Part shown: positions 1 through 7,743 of the stretch, piece by piece
How positions within the stretch are numbered: position 1 is the first letter of the stretch
Layout of the letters: every line of letters starts with the position of its first letter
Source: Betaproteobacteria bacterium
GTDB lineage: Bacteria; Pseudomonadota; Gammaproteobacteria; Burkholderiales; SG8-41
DNA: 59,612 nt
Direction of reading: 5' to 3'
Assembly (NCBI GenBank): GCA_029863175.1
Contig: JAOTVX010000021.1
Span: 1-59,612, forward strand
Translations under genes and position numbers: made by a program
Notes under the pieces: generated by a model
Told to the model about the DNA's origin: nothing
Database searches by the model: none
What the model saw: the letters and a program-made list of their open reading frames with translations, nothing else

Positions 1-50
1 CTGAAAGCGTGGAAATACAGGAATTCGCTTGATGGAAATTCGCGGCGCAT
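1..50 (-). CDS. Possible partial CDS running off the left edge
   Basis: On the minus strand an ATG at 50-48 opens a frame that stays open to the window edge and begins MRREFPSSEFLYFHAF. A perfect TATAAT lies upstream on the same strand at 73-68, but the sequence 17 nt further up is not a recognisable -35. Too little of the product is visible to name it. The frame could be chance. Confidence 0.3.
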   Translation of the reverse strand, partial: MRREFPSSEFLYFHAF

Positions 51-193
51 GTCGCGGCGAATGCGCGATTATAACTGAAACCATTGACCCTACTGCGCTA
101 CTGCACGACCCACGTTGATCCGGATCGACGTGGCATGTCTCCCGCCAGCGACAACGGCGTGTATTCTTAGTGGATTGAGAACCTCCAGCCGAA

Positions 194-342
194 TGGTGAT
201 GCCTACTGCTGATGCTTACTGGCGATACTTACTGGTGATGTCTACTGGTGATGAGTGCTGGTGAGGGGTGGAGTCCTTATCACCATTTCCCATCACCATC
301 TTTCATCACCACCTCTCGTCACCATTTCTCATCACCTCTTCT
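194..342. repeat. Opposed 13-bp tandem repeat element
   Basis: The left arm holds about five 13-bp units around TGGTGATG (194 to about 265). The right arm holds five 13-bp units around CATCACCA (278-341), which is the reverse complement of the left word. The cbbO stop codon abuts the right arm. The element could fold into a long imperfect hairpin. It is one of four period-13 copies in the window. Confidence 0.85.
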
Positions 343-2851
343 AACGGCGAAGCCGGAAGTAAATTTCCGGCAGCTTGTTCGGCAGCGAGTTGATGTGATC
401 GAGCACCATGTAGTGACCCTTGCCGAAGATCTGCGGCAGGTACTGGTTGGCCATCGTGTCCACCGTGATGCAGTAGGGATGCACGCCCTTGGTGACCGCC
501 TCTTTCACCGCCATGCGCGTGTCCTCGTGGAGGTAACGCCGGTCGCCGCCGTCATCGTAGTCCTCGGGCCGGCCGTCGGAGAGGATCAGCAGCAGCCGGC
601 GGCGGCTCTCGATGCCTTCGAACGAAGCGGTCGCATGGCGAATCGCCGCGCCCATGCGCGTCGCGAGCCGGCCCGACATGCCGCCAATCTGGCTGCGGAT
701 GTCCTGCGTGAGCGGCTCCTCGAAGCCCTTGATGGTGTAGTAGCTCACGTTATCGCGATATTTCGAGCAGAAGCCCGCGATCGAGTAGGCGTCGCCCACC
801 TCCTCCATGCTCTCCGCGAACAGGAGCACGCCCGCGCGCACGCGGTCCACGAGACGCCCCCCGCCTTCCGGCAGGTGCTGCATGATCGAGGTGGACATGT
901 CAGCGAGCAGCGTCACGGCGATCTCGCGCTGGCGCATCTCGCGCCGACGGTAGATCGCGGCCTTGGGCGAGCGCCCCGCCTTCTTCTCCACGACGTAGTT
1001 CACCACCGCGTTGATGTCCATGTCCTCGCCGTCGAGCTGCCGTAACTGGGGCGCGAGGCGCGTCGGCTTCTGCGCTTGAATCGCCTTCTTCAGGCGCTTC
1101 AGCGCGACCGCGTACTGGTTCATCAGACGGTTGGTCTCGGTAATGTTCGATTCGGCGAGGGGCTTCTCCTGCACCCAGCTCCAGTTGCGCTTGTAGCGGC
1201 TCTCGCGGTAGTCCCACTCCGGGTACGGAATGCCTTTGTCCCCGGATTGGGGCTGCTGGCGCTTCTCGTCGGAGCGTCCCGAGGACTGCGCCGAGGCACC
1301 ACTCGAATCCCCGACGCCGGCGATCTCCTGCTGCTTGCCGCCGTCCTGCTGATTGCCGGTCTCCGCATTTTCGGGCGATTCGGACTGTTCCTCGCCTTCC
1401 TCCTGCGACTGCTGCTCACCCTCCGCGCTGGACTGGGTCTGCTGCTGCTGCTCCTGGCGCTGCTGCGGGTGGACCAGGCGCGTCGCGTTGGGCCCCCGCC
1501 CCGGCAGGTACGCCGCCTGGAACGCCTCGAGATCGGAGACACGCGGCAGGTCGTCCTCGCCATAGATCCCGGCGGCAGTGCGCCAGGCATCAACGATCGT
1601 GGCCTGTGGATCGAGCAACGGCGCAAAGCGCTCGTCGCGCGCGCCCTCGTTGCGGCTCGCCGCCAGCGCCTGCTCGACGCTGTGCAGGGCGAGCCCGTAG
1701 TAGGCGCCCGTCTCGGGGTGCCGCGCCCCCGATTGCGCGTTCGCCAGCATCCGCTGGAGATAATTCGGTACGAGCTGCTGGATCTGGTAATCGACGCGCA
1801 GGTCCTCGCACAGGTCGAAAATGAGCTGGAAGCGCAGCCCGTCATCGCCGTAGCGCGCGAAGAGCGGCGCCCACGACACGGGACCCCCATCAGGAAACTC
1901 AACGCCGGCCGCGCCGAACAGCTTGATCATCGGGGCGCGCTCAAAAGTGCCGAAGCGCATATGCCCCGCTGCGTGCAGCAGGGCCAGCACCGCCTCGTTA
2001 CGATTCGGCATCACCGCCGGGAAGAACATCGCCCGTCCGTCGGTCTCGACGAAGGGACGCCCTTTCTCCGGCGACCAGCTGCTTTCCTTCACATCGAAAC
2101 CGTGCCCGAACCAGACATCGAGCAGCATCGAGAGCAAACGGTTGCGCTCGGCAAGCCGAAAACCCGGCAGACTTTCGAGCAGCAACGCCAGGCTTTCTTC
2201 CGATTCGAGTCGGAAGTAGGCCTCGCCGCGCGCGCGCCCCGACTGCAGGATGTCGGCGCCGCGCAAGGCCCACGGCAGGATCGCCTGCGGGCCGAGCAGA
2301 TTACGCACGCGAATTGCCCCCGCCAGGTAGGTCGCGAGCAGGAGCTTGCGCGACTCGAAGAGCTCTTCAGCCGGCTGGGTCAGCTGCTCGATGCCGGTAA
2401 TGCCCTGGCGCCCCGAGAGGTCCAGCACCGCCGTATTGAAGTAGGCGCTCCCGCTCTCGATCTGGCGCGCGCACCACAGGAACCCGATCTCGGCCCAGCG
2501 CCGCTCGCCCGCGTGGCCGAGCGAGCCGAAGGCGCGCGGCAAATTGGCCATGAAGCCTTCCAGCACGCGCCACGCATTGCGCCAGCGTGTGAAGTGCAGG
2601 GCCTGCTGGGTCCACGGCAGTACCGTCTCCGAGACGCGCTCCACCTCGCGGCTACCGCGGATGAACGCCTTGCCCGCCTCCCGGTCGTAGTCGAAAATCT
2701 TGCGGCACGCGAGAATCCAGGCGAGCGTCACTTCGTCGCCGTGGGGGCGGATCACCGGCAGCACCTGCTCGACCTCCCGGTGAACGACGAAGCTAGTGTC
2801 GCGCAGCTGGGTGAGCTGCTCCTCTATGGCTTGGCGCGCGGACTGAGTCAT
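341..2851 (-). CDS. cbbO: CbbO, RuBisCO activation protein with VWA domain
   Basis: 836 aa. The C-terminal third is a von Willebrand A domain with a MIDAS motif DMSTS at residues 651-655 and a conserved end LPNKLPEIYFRLRR. A Gln/Glu/Ser-rich, low-complexity linker (roughly residues 450-545) joins it to a long helical N-terminal region. CbbO works with the AAA+ ATPase CbbQ to remodel inhibited RuBisCO. The related NorD/NorQ pair acts on nitric oxide reductase, but the neighbouring ATPase is clearly of CbbQ type. It lies 181 nt downstream of cbbQ and is probably co-transcribed, although a repeat element sits between them. No RuBisCO gene is in the window. The start is ATG. Confidence 0.9.
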   Translation of the reverse strand: MTQSARQAIEEQLTQLRDTSFVVHREVEQVLPVIRPHGDEVTLAWILACRKIFDYDREAGKAFIRGSREVERVSETVLPWTQQALHFTRWRNAWRVLEGFMANLPRAFGSLGHAGERRWAEIGFLWCARQIESGSAYFNTAVLDLSGRQGITGIEQLTQPAEELFESRKLLLATYLAGAIRVRNLLGPQAILPWALRGADILQSGRARGEAYFRLESEESLALLLESLPGFRLAERNRLLSMLLDVWFGHGFDVKESSWSPEKGRPFVETDGRAMFFPAVMPNRNEAVLALLHAAGHMRFGTFERAPMIKLFGAAGVEFPDGGPVSWAPLFARYGDDGLRFQLIFDLCEDLRVDYQIQQLVPNYLQRMLANAQSGARHPETGAYYGLALHSVEQALAASRNEGARDERFAPLLDPQATIVDAWRTAAGIYGEDDLPRVSDLEAFQAAYLPGRGPNATRLVHPQQRQEQQQQTQSSAEGEQQSQEEGEEQSESPENAETGNQQDGGKQQEIAGVGDSSGASAQSSGRSDEKRQQPQSGDKGIPYPEWDYRESRYKRNWSWVQEKPLAESNITETNRLMNQYAVALKRLKKAIQAQKPTRLAPQLRQLDGEDMDINAVVNYVVEKKAGRSPKAAIYRRREMRQREIAVTLLADMSTSIMQHLPEGGGRLVDRVRAGVLLFAESMEEVGDAYSIAGFCSKYRDNVSYYTIKGFEEPLTQDIRSQIGGMSGRLATRMGAAIRHATASFEGIESRRRLLLILSDGRPEDYDDGGDRRYLHEDTRMAVKEAVTKGVHPYCITVDTMANQYLPQIFGKGHYMVLDHINSLPNKLPEIYFRLRR

Positions 2852-2888
2852 CGGTCAACTGGAGGCAAGCGCAGATAATACGAAAGAA

Positions 2889-3012
2889 GTGATGAATAGT
2901 GGTGATGGAAAATGGTGATGAAAAGTGGTGATGAAAAGCAGGCGAATGGCTGTACATCACCAGTAATCATCACCCTCTTTCATCACCAGTAACCATCACC
3001 ATTTTCGGGTCA
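2889..3012. repeat. Opposed 13-bp tandem repeat element
   Basis: Four GGTGATG-type 13-bp units (about 2889-2935) face four CATCACC-type units (2954-3005) across a short spacer. A period-7 tail of GGTCACC / GTTTACC words follows at 3008-3030. The element lies between cbbQ and cbbO, so it would sit in the middle of their transcript. Confidence 0.85.
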
Positions 3013-3032
3013 CCGTTTACCGTTCGCCGGTG

Positions 3033-3881
3033 TCAGGTGCCGAAATGCGCCTGCACGATCTCCATCAGCGCCTCGGACAGCTCCTCGTCGTCGGTGATCG
3101 GATTCACCATCGAGACCTGGCACGCCGCGACCGGATCGAGACCGGCGATGATCATGTTGGCGGAGTAAACGAGCGCGCGCGTGGAAGTCGCCTCCTCCAG
3201 GCCATGGTCCTTTAGAAGCCGCGCCTTGCGGCCGGCGGTGACGAGCTGATGCGCGATCTCGGGCGCGATTCCAGGCACCTCGTTCACGACGATCTTGCGC
3301 TCGACCTCCTCCGCCGGAAAATCGAAATTGATGGCGATGAAGCGCTGCTTGGTCGAGGGCTTCAGGTCCTTCAGGACCGTCTGGTAGCCGGGGTTGTACG
3401 AAACCACCAGCATGAAGTCCTCGTGCGCCTCGATTTCCTGGCCCTTTTTCTCCACCGTCAGCCGCCGGCGGTGGTCCGTCAGCGAGTGGATCACGACCGT
3501 CGAGTCGGTGCGCGCCTCCACGATTTCGTCGAGATAGCAGATCGCGCCGGCTTTGACGGCCTGGGTCAGGGGCCCGTCCTGCCACACCGTCTCCGCGCCC
3601 TCGAGCAGGAAGCGGCCGACGAGGTCGGAACTCGTCAGGTCCTCATGACAGGACACCGTGACCAGCGGGCGCTTCAGCTGGAACGCCATGTATTCGAGAA
3701 AGCGCGTCTTGCCGCACCCGGTCGGCCCCTTCAGCATGACGGGAAGACGCTTGCGGTAGGCGGCTTCGAACACCGCAATCTCGTTGCCCTGTGCCTCGTA
3801 GTACGGCGCGATGTCGCCGGGCTGCGGCGCCTGCACGATGTCGCGTTCAACCCCGCGTATGCGGTTCACTGCTGTCTTCAT
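3033..3881 (-). CDS. cbbQ: CbbQ, AAA+ RuBisCO activase subunit
   Basis: 282 aa from the ATG at 3881, which has a GAGG ribosome site 6 nt upstream. The reading frame continues upstream to a TTG at 3935, but those residues are translated from a repeat. MoxR-type AAA+ ATPase: Walker A GPTGCGKT at 52-59, Walker B ICYLDE ending at D118-E119, then SYNPGYQ and the KPSTKQRF arginine-finger region. The sequence ([34 protein letters not shown]) is typical CbbQ. CbbQ hexamers with CbbO remodel RuBisCO. It is first in the cbbQ-cbbO pair. Confidence 0.93.
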   Translation of the reverse strand: MKTAVNRIRGVERDIVQAPQPGDIAPYYEAQGNEIAVFEAAYRKRLPVMLKGPTGCGKTRFLEYMAFQLKRPLVTVSCHEDLTSSDLVGRFLLEGAETVWQDGPLTQAVKAGAICYLDEIVEARTDSTVVIHSLTDHRRRLTVEKKGQEIEAHEDFMLVVSYNPGYQTVLKDLKPSTKQRFIAINFDFPAEEVERKIVVNEVPGIAPEIAHQLVTAGRKARLLKDHGLEEATSTRALVYSANMIIAGLDPVAACQVSMVNPITDDEELSEALMEIVQAHFGT

Positions 3882-3902
3882 TAAAGCCTCAAAATCAATT
3901 CT

Positions 3903-3935
3903 AGCCTTGGCGCTTTTGGCGTCTCGGCGGTTCAA
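3903..3935. repeat. Short CGCC(A/G)A(G/A)-type dispersed repeat
   Basis: The minus strand reads AACCGCCGAGACGCC followed by AAAAGCGCCAAGG. It is the same word that flanks nfu at 42908-42936 and 43505-43534. It sits just upstream of the cbbQ ATG. Confidence 0.55.
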
Positions 3936-3971
3936 ATACTGCTCTTGCCACTCCTGGCGCCTTGGCAGTTC

Positions 3972-4118
3972 CTAGCCAGCCTGCAGCTCGACTGTGTCCG
4001 CGAGCGGCAGGCTCTCGCCCCGGTTGAGGCTCTCCTTGAGCGGGTTCGGACGGGCGTCCGCCTCGGCAATTGCCCGCGCGAGCTGCTCGGTCCCCGAACG
4101 GAACTCTGGAGTCAGCAT
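3972..4118 (-). CDS. Small hypothetical protein, 48 aa
   Basis: ATG at 4118 to TAG at 3972. The product begins MLTPEFRSGTEQLARAIA and ends TVELQAG. Codon use resembles its neighbours (GC-rich third positions). It lies between lemA and cbbQ on the same strand. The ribosome site is poor: a GGAAG directly abuts the ATG. I do not recognise the family. Confidence 0.45.
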   Translation of the reverse strand: MLTPEFRSGTEQLARAIAEADARPNPLKESLNRGESLPLADTVELQAG

Positions 4119-4173
4119 CTTCCGCTATTTTAGGCCACCCGGCGAAGCAGCGAAACCGCCAGCCTCAACTCAA

Positions 4174-4199
4174 GATTTCCGGGGTAAGGCCCGGAAATC
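4174..4199. repeat. 10-bp perfect hairpin
   Basis: GATTTCCGGG at 4174-4183 pairs with CCCGGAAATC at 4190-4199 across a 6-nt loop. It lies beside a period-13 repeat element, downstream of lemA. The arm word resembles the ATTTGCCGG core of the other hairpins listed here. Confidence 0.6.
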
Positions 4200-4204
4200 G
4201 AAAG

Positions 4205-4310
4205 GGTGATGGATACTGGTGATGATTACTGGTGATGAGTACTGGTGAAGCAAAGCGTCTTTTATCACCATTTTCCATCACCATCTCCCATCACCACCTC
4301 CCATCACCAG
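4205..4310. repeat. Opposed 13-bp tandem repeat element
   Basis: Three to four GGTGATG units of 13 bp (4205-4256) face four CATCACCA units of 13 bp (about 4262-4310). It lies immediately 3' of lemA. Confidence 0.85.
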
Positions 4311-4319
4311 CCCGCAGTG

Positions 4320-4925
4320 CTATTTTCCGGGCGGGGCGCTGAAGTCGACCTTGGGTGCGGTGCTGACGCCCTTTTCGTTCGCGACGGTGAATTGAGGCTT
4401 TTCCTTATAGCCGAACACCATCGCGGTGAGGTTGCTCGGGAACTGCCGCACCACCACGTTGTACTGCTGCACCGCCTTGATGTAACGGTTGCGTGCAACC
4501 GCGATGCGGTTCTCCGTGCCCTCGAGCTGCGCCTGCAGATCGCGGAAATTGGCGTCCGACTTGAGCTGAGGATAACGCTCGACGACGACCAGCAGCCGCG
4601 AAAGCGCGGAGGAGAGCTGCCCTTGCGCCGCCTGAAACTTCGCGAACGCGTCGGGATCGTTGATGAGCTCGGGTGTGGCCTGGATTGCGCCGACCCGCGC
4701 GCGCGCGTTGGTGACCCCCAGCAGGACCTGCTGCTCCTGCGCGGCGAAGCCCTTGACCGTGTTGACGAGATTCGGCACCAGGTCCGCGCGGCGCTGATAC
4801 TGGTTCACGACCTCGGCCCAGCTCGCCTTGATCTGCTCGTCGGTGGATTGCAGGGTGTTGTAGCCGCAACCTGACAGCAACAACATCGCGCCAGCCAGCA
4901 CCATCGCCTGAAAACGCCTGATCAT
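4320..4925 (-). CDS. lemA: LemA family lipoprotein
   Basis: 201 aa. A short basic N-terminus and hydrophobic stretch end in the lipobox LLLSGC with the lipidated Cys at 20. The body matches LemA: YNxLQ, a long helical region with RADLVPNLVNTVKGFA, then ARNRYIKAVQQYNVVVRQFPSN. LemA proteins are helical, membrane-attached proteins of unknown biochemical role, often encoded beside TPM-domain or M48 proteins; here the gene is alone. The ATG at 4925 follows a GGAGAGAG ribosome site. Confidence 0.92.
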   Translation of the reverse strand: MIRRFQAMVLAGAMLLLSGCGYNTLQSTDEQIKASWAEVVNQYQRRADLVPNLVNTVKGFAAQEQQVLLGVTNARARVGAIQATPELINDPDAFAKFQAAQGQLSSALSRLLVVVERYPQLKSDANFRDLQAQLEGTENRIAVARNRYIKAVQQYNVVVRQFPSNLTAMVFGYKEKPQFTVANEKGVSTAPKVDFSAPPGK

Positions 4926-4944
4926 GTCTCTCTCCGTCGAACGC

Positions 4945-5062
4945 GTGAATGGTGAATGGAGGAAACTTCAACGTCCGATTGCGACTTGAGAAATGCCCCC
5001 GGTCAGCCCACGATTCACCACTCACTATTCACTATTCACGAATCACGACTCACGACTCACGG
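4945..5062. repeat. Opposed heptad repeat element (GTGAATG / CACGACT words)
   Basis: Two GTGAATG heptads (4945-4960) face seven heptads at 5011-5062, each ending in CAC (ATTCAC, CACTCAC, TATTCAC, GACTCAC). The period is exactly 7. The last codons of the uracil-DNA glycosylase gene (RES and stop) are written in the right arm. Confidence 0.8.
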
Positions 5063-5814
5063 TTCTGAAGATCACCCATGACGCGCACCGCGAAGCATAG
5101 GTCCGCCCACGCCTTTGCTTTGTCCGGCAGGCTGCGCAGCAGGTAGGCCGGGTGGTACGTGACGATCAGCGCAATGCCTCGGTACTGGTGAATCCGGCCC
5201 CGCAGGCTGGAAATGCTCGCGTCGGTCGCGAGCAGGTTCTGCACCGCGACGCGTCCCAGCGCCACGATAAGCTTCGGCTGGATGAGCTCGATCTGACGCT
5301 GCAGATACGGCTCGCAGGCGTGCAATTCGCCCGGCTCCGGGTTGCGGTTTCCGGGAGGGCGACACTTGACGCAGTTAGCAATGTAAACGTTTTGCCCGCG
5401 CCTGAGCTGAATCGCGGCGAGCATATTGTCCAACAGGCGCCCTGCCTGTCCCACGAACGGCTCGCCCTGGGCGTCTTCGTCCGCGCCCGGTCCCTCTCCA
5501 ACGAACAACCAGTCCGCGTTCTCGTCGCCCACGCCGAACACCGTCTTATTGCGCTTCTGGTGCAAAGCGCAATCCGTGCAGGAGGCAACCCGCCCTTTAA
5601 GTGCAACCCAGTCAAGCCCCATGATCTCCGCGCGCCGATCGCCTGAATCCGTGACTGGAGACCGGTTGCCGGATATCTTTGACGCCTCGTCAAGCACGCC
5701 GTTCTCCGCGCGGGCAGCGGCGTCGCCCTCTGGCGCCAGAGCGGGCCCGCGCAAGCGCCAGACGGGCGTCAGCCCCATTTCCTCCAGCATGAGCTCACGT
5801 CGCGTCTTCACCAT
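5050..5814 (-). CDS. Family 4 uracil-DNA glycosylase
   Basis: 254 aa from the ATG at 5814; an in-frame TTG directly precedes it and GAGG lies just upstream. It removes uracil from DNA in base-excision repair and is a 4Fe-4S enzyme. The four cluster cysteines are visible as CTDC and then C-X15-C in VKCRPPGNRNPEPGELHAC. Motif 1 is GEGPGADEDAQGEPFVGQAG and the later motif is YHPAYLLR. The first 65 or so residues are a poorly conserved leader. The extreme C-terminus is translated from a heptad repeat. It is downstream of rimI on the same strand, a common betaproteobacterial arrangement. Confidence 0.93.
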   Translation of the reverse strand: MVKTRRELMLEEMGLTPVWRLRGPALAPEGDAAARAENGVLDEASKISGNRSPVTDSGDRRAEIMGLDWVALKGRVASCTDCALHQKRNKTVFGVGDENADWLFVGEGPGADEDAQGEPFVGQAGRLLDNMLAAIQLRRGQNVYIANCVKCRPPGNRNPEPGELHACEPYLQRQIELIQPKLIVALGRVAVQNLLATDASISSLRGRIHQYRGIALIVTYHPAYLLRSLPDKAKAWADLCFAVRVMGDLQNRES

Positions 5815-5875
5815 CAATACCTCGAACTAGCCTCTCGTCTCCCGAGGCGAGCGAGCGAAATACAGAGGAACAGAA

Positions 5876-5904
5876 CACCGGTCACCGGTCACCGGTCACC
5901 GGTT
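5876..5904. repeat. Short CCGGTCA heptad array
   Basis: Four tandem copies of the 7-bp word GGTCACC. The rimI stop codon and its preceding codons (PVTGDR) are read from this array. Confidence 0.75.
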
Positions 5905-6367
5905 TGTGAAGTTCGAGGTGCAGAACAACGGCGTCTTCGCGCCCCGCGCCAGCAGGGTAGTAGTTCCGCCGCACCGTGATTTCCGAAAATCCGGCCGCGG
6001 CGTAGAGCGCACACGCAGCCGCATTGGATGGGCGAACTTCCAGGAACATCCGCTGCGCGCCGTAATCGCGTGCCAGCTTGAGAACGAAATTGAGCAGCTC
6101 GCGCCCAACCCCCCGCCTCTGCCACGGCAGCCCCACCGCGAGGTTAAGCAGGTGCGCCTCGCCGGCCGCGATCATCACCACGGTATAGCCGGCGGTCGCG
6201 CCGCCACATTCGACGACCCAGCAGTGATAGCCCGCCTCGAGCGAGTCACTGAAGTTGCCGCGCGTCCAGGGGTGCGGATAGGCCGTCTGCTCGATCGCGG
6301 CGACGGCGTCGAGGTCGGCACCGGTCATGCGCCGGTACCTCGGAAGCGCGTCAAGCTGGGCGCTCAT
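5882..6367 (-). CDS. rimI: RimI, ribosomal protein S18 N-alpha-acetyltransferase
   Basis: 161 aa, GNAT family. Acetyl-CoA loop GLPWQRRGVGRELL; a conserved NAAACALYAAAGF segment and RRNYYP follow, as in RimI. The frame extends further upstream but that part is out-of-frame tsaB. The ATG at 6367 overlaps the tsaB end by 17 nt, indicating translational coupling. RimI acetylates the N-terminal alanine of S18; in many bacteria it is encoded next to tsaB, as here. The final PVTGDR comes from a heptad repeat, so the ancestral stop was probably elsewhere. Confidence 0.92.
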   Translation of the reverse strand: MSAQLDALPRYRRMTGADLDAVAAIEQTAYPHPWTRGNFSDSLEAGYHCWVVECGGATAGYTVVMIAAGEAHLLNLAVGLPWQRRGVGRELLNFVLKLARDYGAQRMFLEVRPSNAAACALYAAAGFSEITVRRNYYPAGAGREDAVVLHLELHKPVTGDR

Positions 6368-7028
6368 CACTGCGCAATGCAACCTTGTCCCTGATGTACA
6401 CCGGCAACGCCTGGTCTGCCGACACTCCCCTGCCCTGCTCGAGCTCGCGCGCGCCGAGCCGGGCGATTTCCCGCGCGTGCGGATATACCTCCGGCCTGAC
6501 CTGGGCCAGGCAGCCCGCGTAACGCCTTTGCAGGACTTGCCCGTGCGCGGCGAAACCGCCGCCGCAACCGGTCCACGCGCCCGGCGGCAGCGTTGGCGCC
6601 GCGTCAGGCGCGCATAAATTGGCTTCGTGCACAGCGCACCACTCCCCGTTCTCGTGTAGATAGGCGGCATGGTAAATCTCGCCCATGCGCGCATCGAGGC
6701 AGCAAAGGGCGCGCTCCGCCTGGACCGCTTCGGCGAGCGCCAGCAATGTACTGATCCCTACCACCGGGAGTCCCGCGCCAAACGCAAGGCCCTGCGTCAC
6801 GCCGCACGCGATGCGCAGGCCGGTAAACGATCCCGGGCCGCGCCCGAAGGCAATGCCGTCGAGGTCCTTCAGGACTACCGCATGCTGCCGCAAGAGTTCG
6901 TCCACCATGGGCAGCAGCAATTGCGAATGCGCGTGCCCCGCCGCCGTTTCACGGGTATCGATACTGCCGTCATGCCACAAGGCAACGGAACAGTATTCGG
7001 TCGAGGTGTCCAGAGCCAGGATCTTCAA
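6351..7028 (-). CDS. tsaB: TsaB, tRNA t6A biosynthesis partner
   Basis: 225 aa from a TTG at 7028, giving MKILALDTSTEYCSVALW, the normal TsaB beginning. A longer frame from a TTG at 7142 adds non-homologous residues. Motifs: LDTST, GxGPGSFTGLRIACGVTQGLAFG and GISTLLALA. TsaB is the inactive ASKHA paralogue that pairs with TsaD for threonylcarbamoyl transfer to tRNA A37. The start is inferred from homology; the ribosome site is weak. Confidence 0.92.
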   Translation of the reverse strand: MKILALDTSTEYCSVALWHDGSIDTRETAAGHAHSQLLLPMVDELLRQHAVVLKDLDGIAFGRGPGSFTGLRIACGVTQGLAFGAGLPVVGISTLLALAEAVQAERALCCLDARMGEIYHAAYLHENGEWCAVHEANLCAPDAAPTLPPGAWTGCGGGFAAHGQVLQRRYAGCLAQVRPEVYPHAREIARLGARELEQGRGVSADQALPVYIRDKVALRSDERPA

Positions 7029-7213
7029 ACCCGCGAGCGCCAATCCGGGAAGCCTTGATTCTAGCCTACAAACCGCCCGCAGCGGGTCGCCTCGGGGACG
7101 GCTTGACGGGTCGCGCGAGGAGCGGACGATCGCATCGCGCAAGCGGGTCGGCGCTGTTACAATAACTTCGCGCTACCCAGGCTCGTGGCCGTGCCGCAAA
7201 ACTGGAGAAGACC

Positions 7214-7531
7214 CTGAAACAGTATCTCGAATATTTCGAGTCGTTCGCGACGGTCGTTCTTGTCCTCGCCGGGATCGGAGGCATCTCCTTTCACATGTTC
7301 CGGGACGACGGATGGCTCGAAATGGCGTTCGGCAACATCTTCGAGCTGCACGTTCAGTACCCCCTGATTGCCATCCCGGTCACATTCGCCGCGATCATAT
7401 TGATCCGTCTGTGGCGCCAGAACCTCCTGGCAACCGGGCGACTCAAGCAACTGCCCAATATTTTCATCTACACCTTGATGGCCACGGGGGTGTATTTCAT
7501 CGGCTACTTCTGGATCAACGGCCACCTTTAG
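7214..7531 (+). CDS. Small membrane protein, likely CTG start
   Basis: The frame is open from 7166 to the TAG at 7529-7531. The first ATG (7295) would cut off a clear hydrophobic helix (FATVVLVLAGIGGISFHM). There is no ATG, GTG or TTG upstream in frame, but GGAGAAG at 7204-7210 precedes a CTG at 7214, giving a 105-aa product. Three hydrophobic segments are visible: residues about 10-27, 46-65 and 83-100. I do not recognise the family. It is transcribed divergently from tsaB. A hairpin begins at its stop codon. Confidence 0.65.
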   Translation: MKQYLEYFESFATVVLVLAGIGGISFHMFRDDGWLEMAFGNIFELHVQYPLIAIPVTFAAIILIRLWRQNLLATGRLKQLPNIFIYTLMATGVYFIGYFWINGHL

Positions 7532-7563
7532 GAATTTGCCGGACTTTCGTCCGCCAAATTCCT
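7530..7563. repeat. 15-bp hairpin at a gene 3' end
   Basis: AGGAATTTGCCGGAC pairs with GTCCGCCAAATTCCT (one C-C mismatch) over a TTTC loop. It starts within the stop codon of the small membrane protein. It belongs to the AAGGA... hairpin family also seen at 7711, 22003 and 52752. Confidence 0.75.
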
Positions 7564-7710
7564 TAGATAGAACCCTCTGCCGCAAGTCGTCTGGAACCGA
7601 GTTGCCAGTCGGATAATCTATCCAGGCCCTCGAGATCATTCGCGTCTCCTCCGCCCGCGTTCGAGGGAACGGCGTGACGCCGCGGGAAATCCTTCATTTC
7701 TTGGCACTGT

Positions 7711-7743
7711 AAGGAATCTGCCGCTAGGTACGGCAGATTCCTT
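7711..7743. repeat. 13-bp perfect hairpin embedded in the 3' end of a CDS
   Basis: AAGGAATCTGCCG (7711-7723) pairs perfectly with CGGCAGATTCCTT (7731-7743) over a 7-nt loop. The stop codon and last codons (EGICRT) of the CoA transferase lie inside it. Confidence 0.8.

Noticed and set aside
248..2878. Long plus-strand frames opposite cbbO (265 and 600 aa)
   Set aside because: They are antisense to a protein with clear CbbO motifs; high GC leaves few stops on the opposite strand. The products are low-complexity and match nothing.
2851..3033. NorQ/NorD identity for the ATPase and VWA pair
   Set aside because: The ATPase sequence ([28 protein letters not shown]) and the VWA protein's end fit CbbQ/CbbO better, and no nor genes are nearby.
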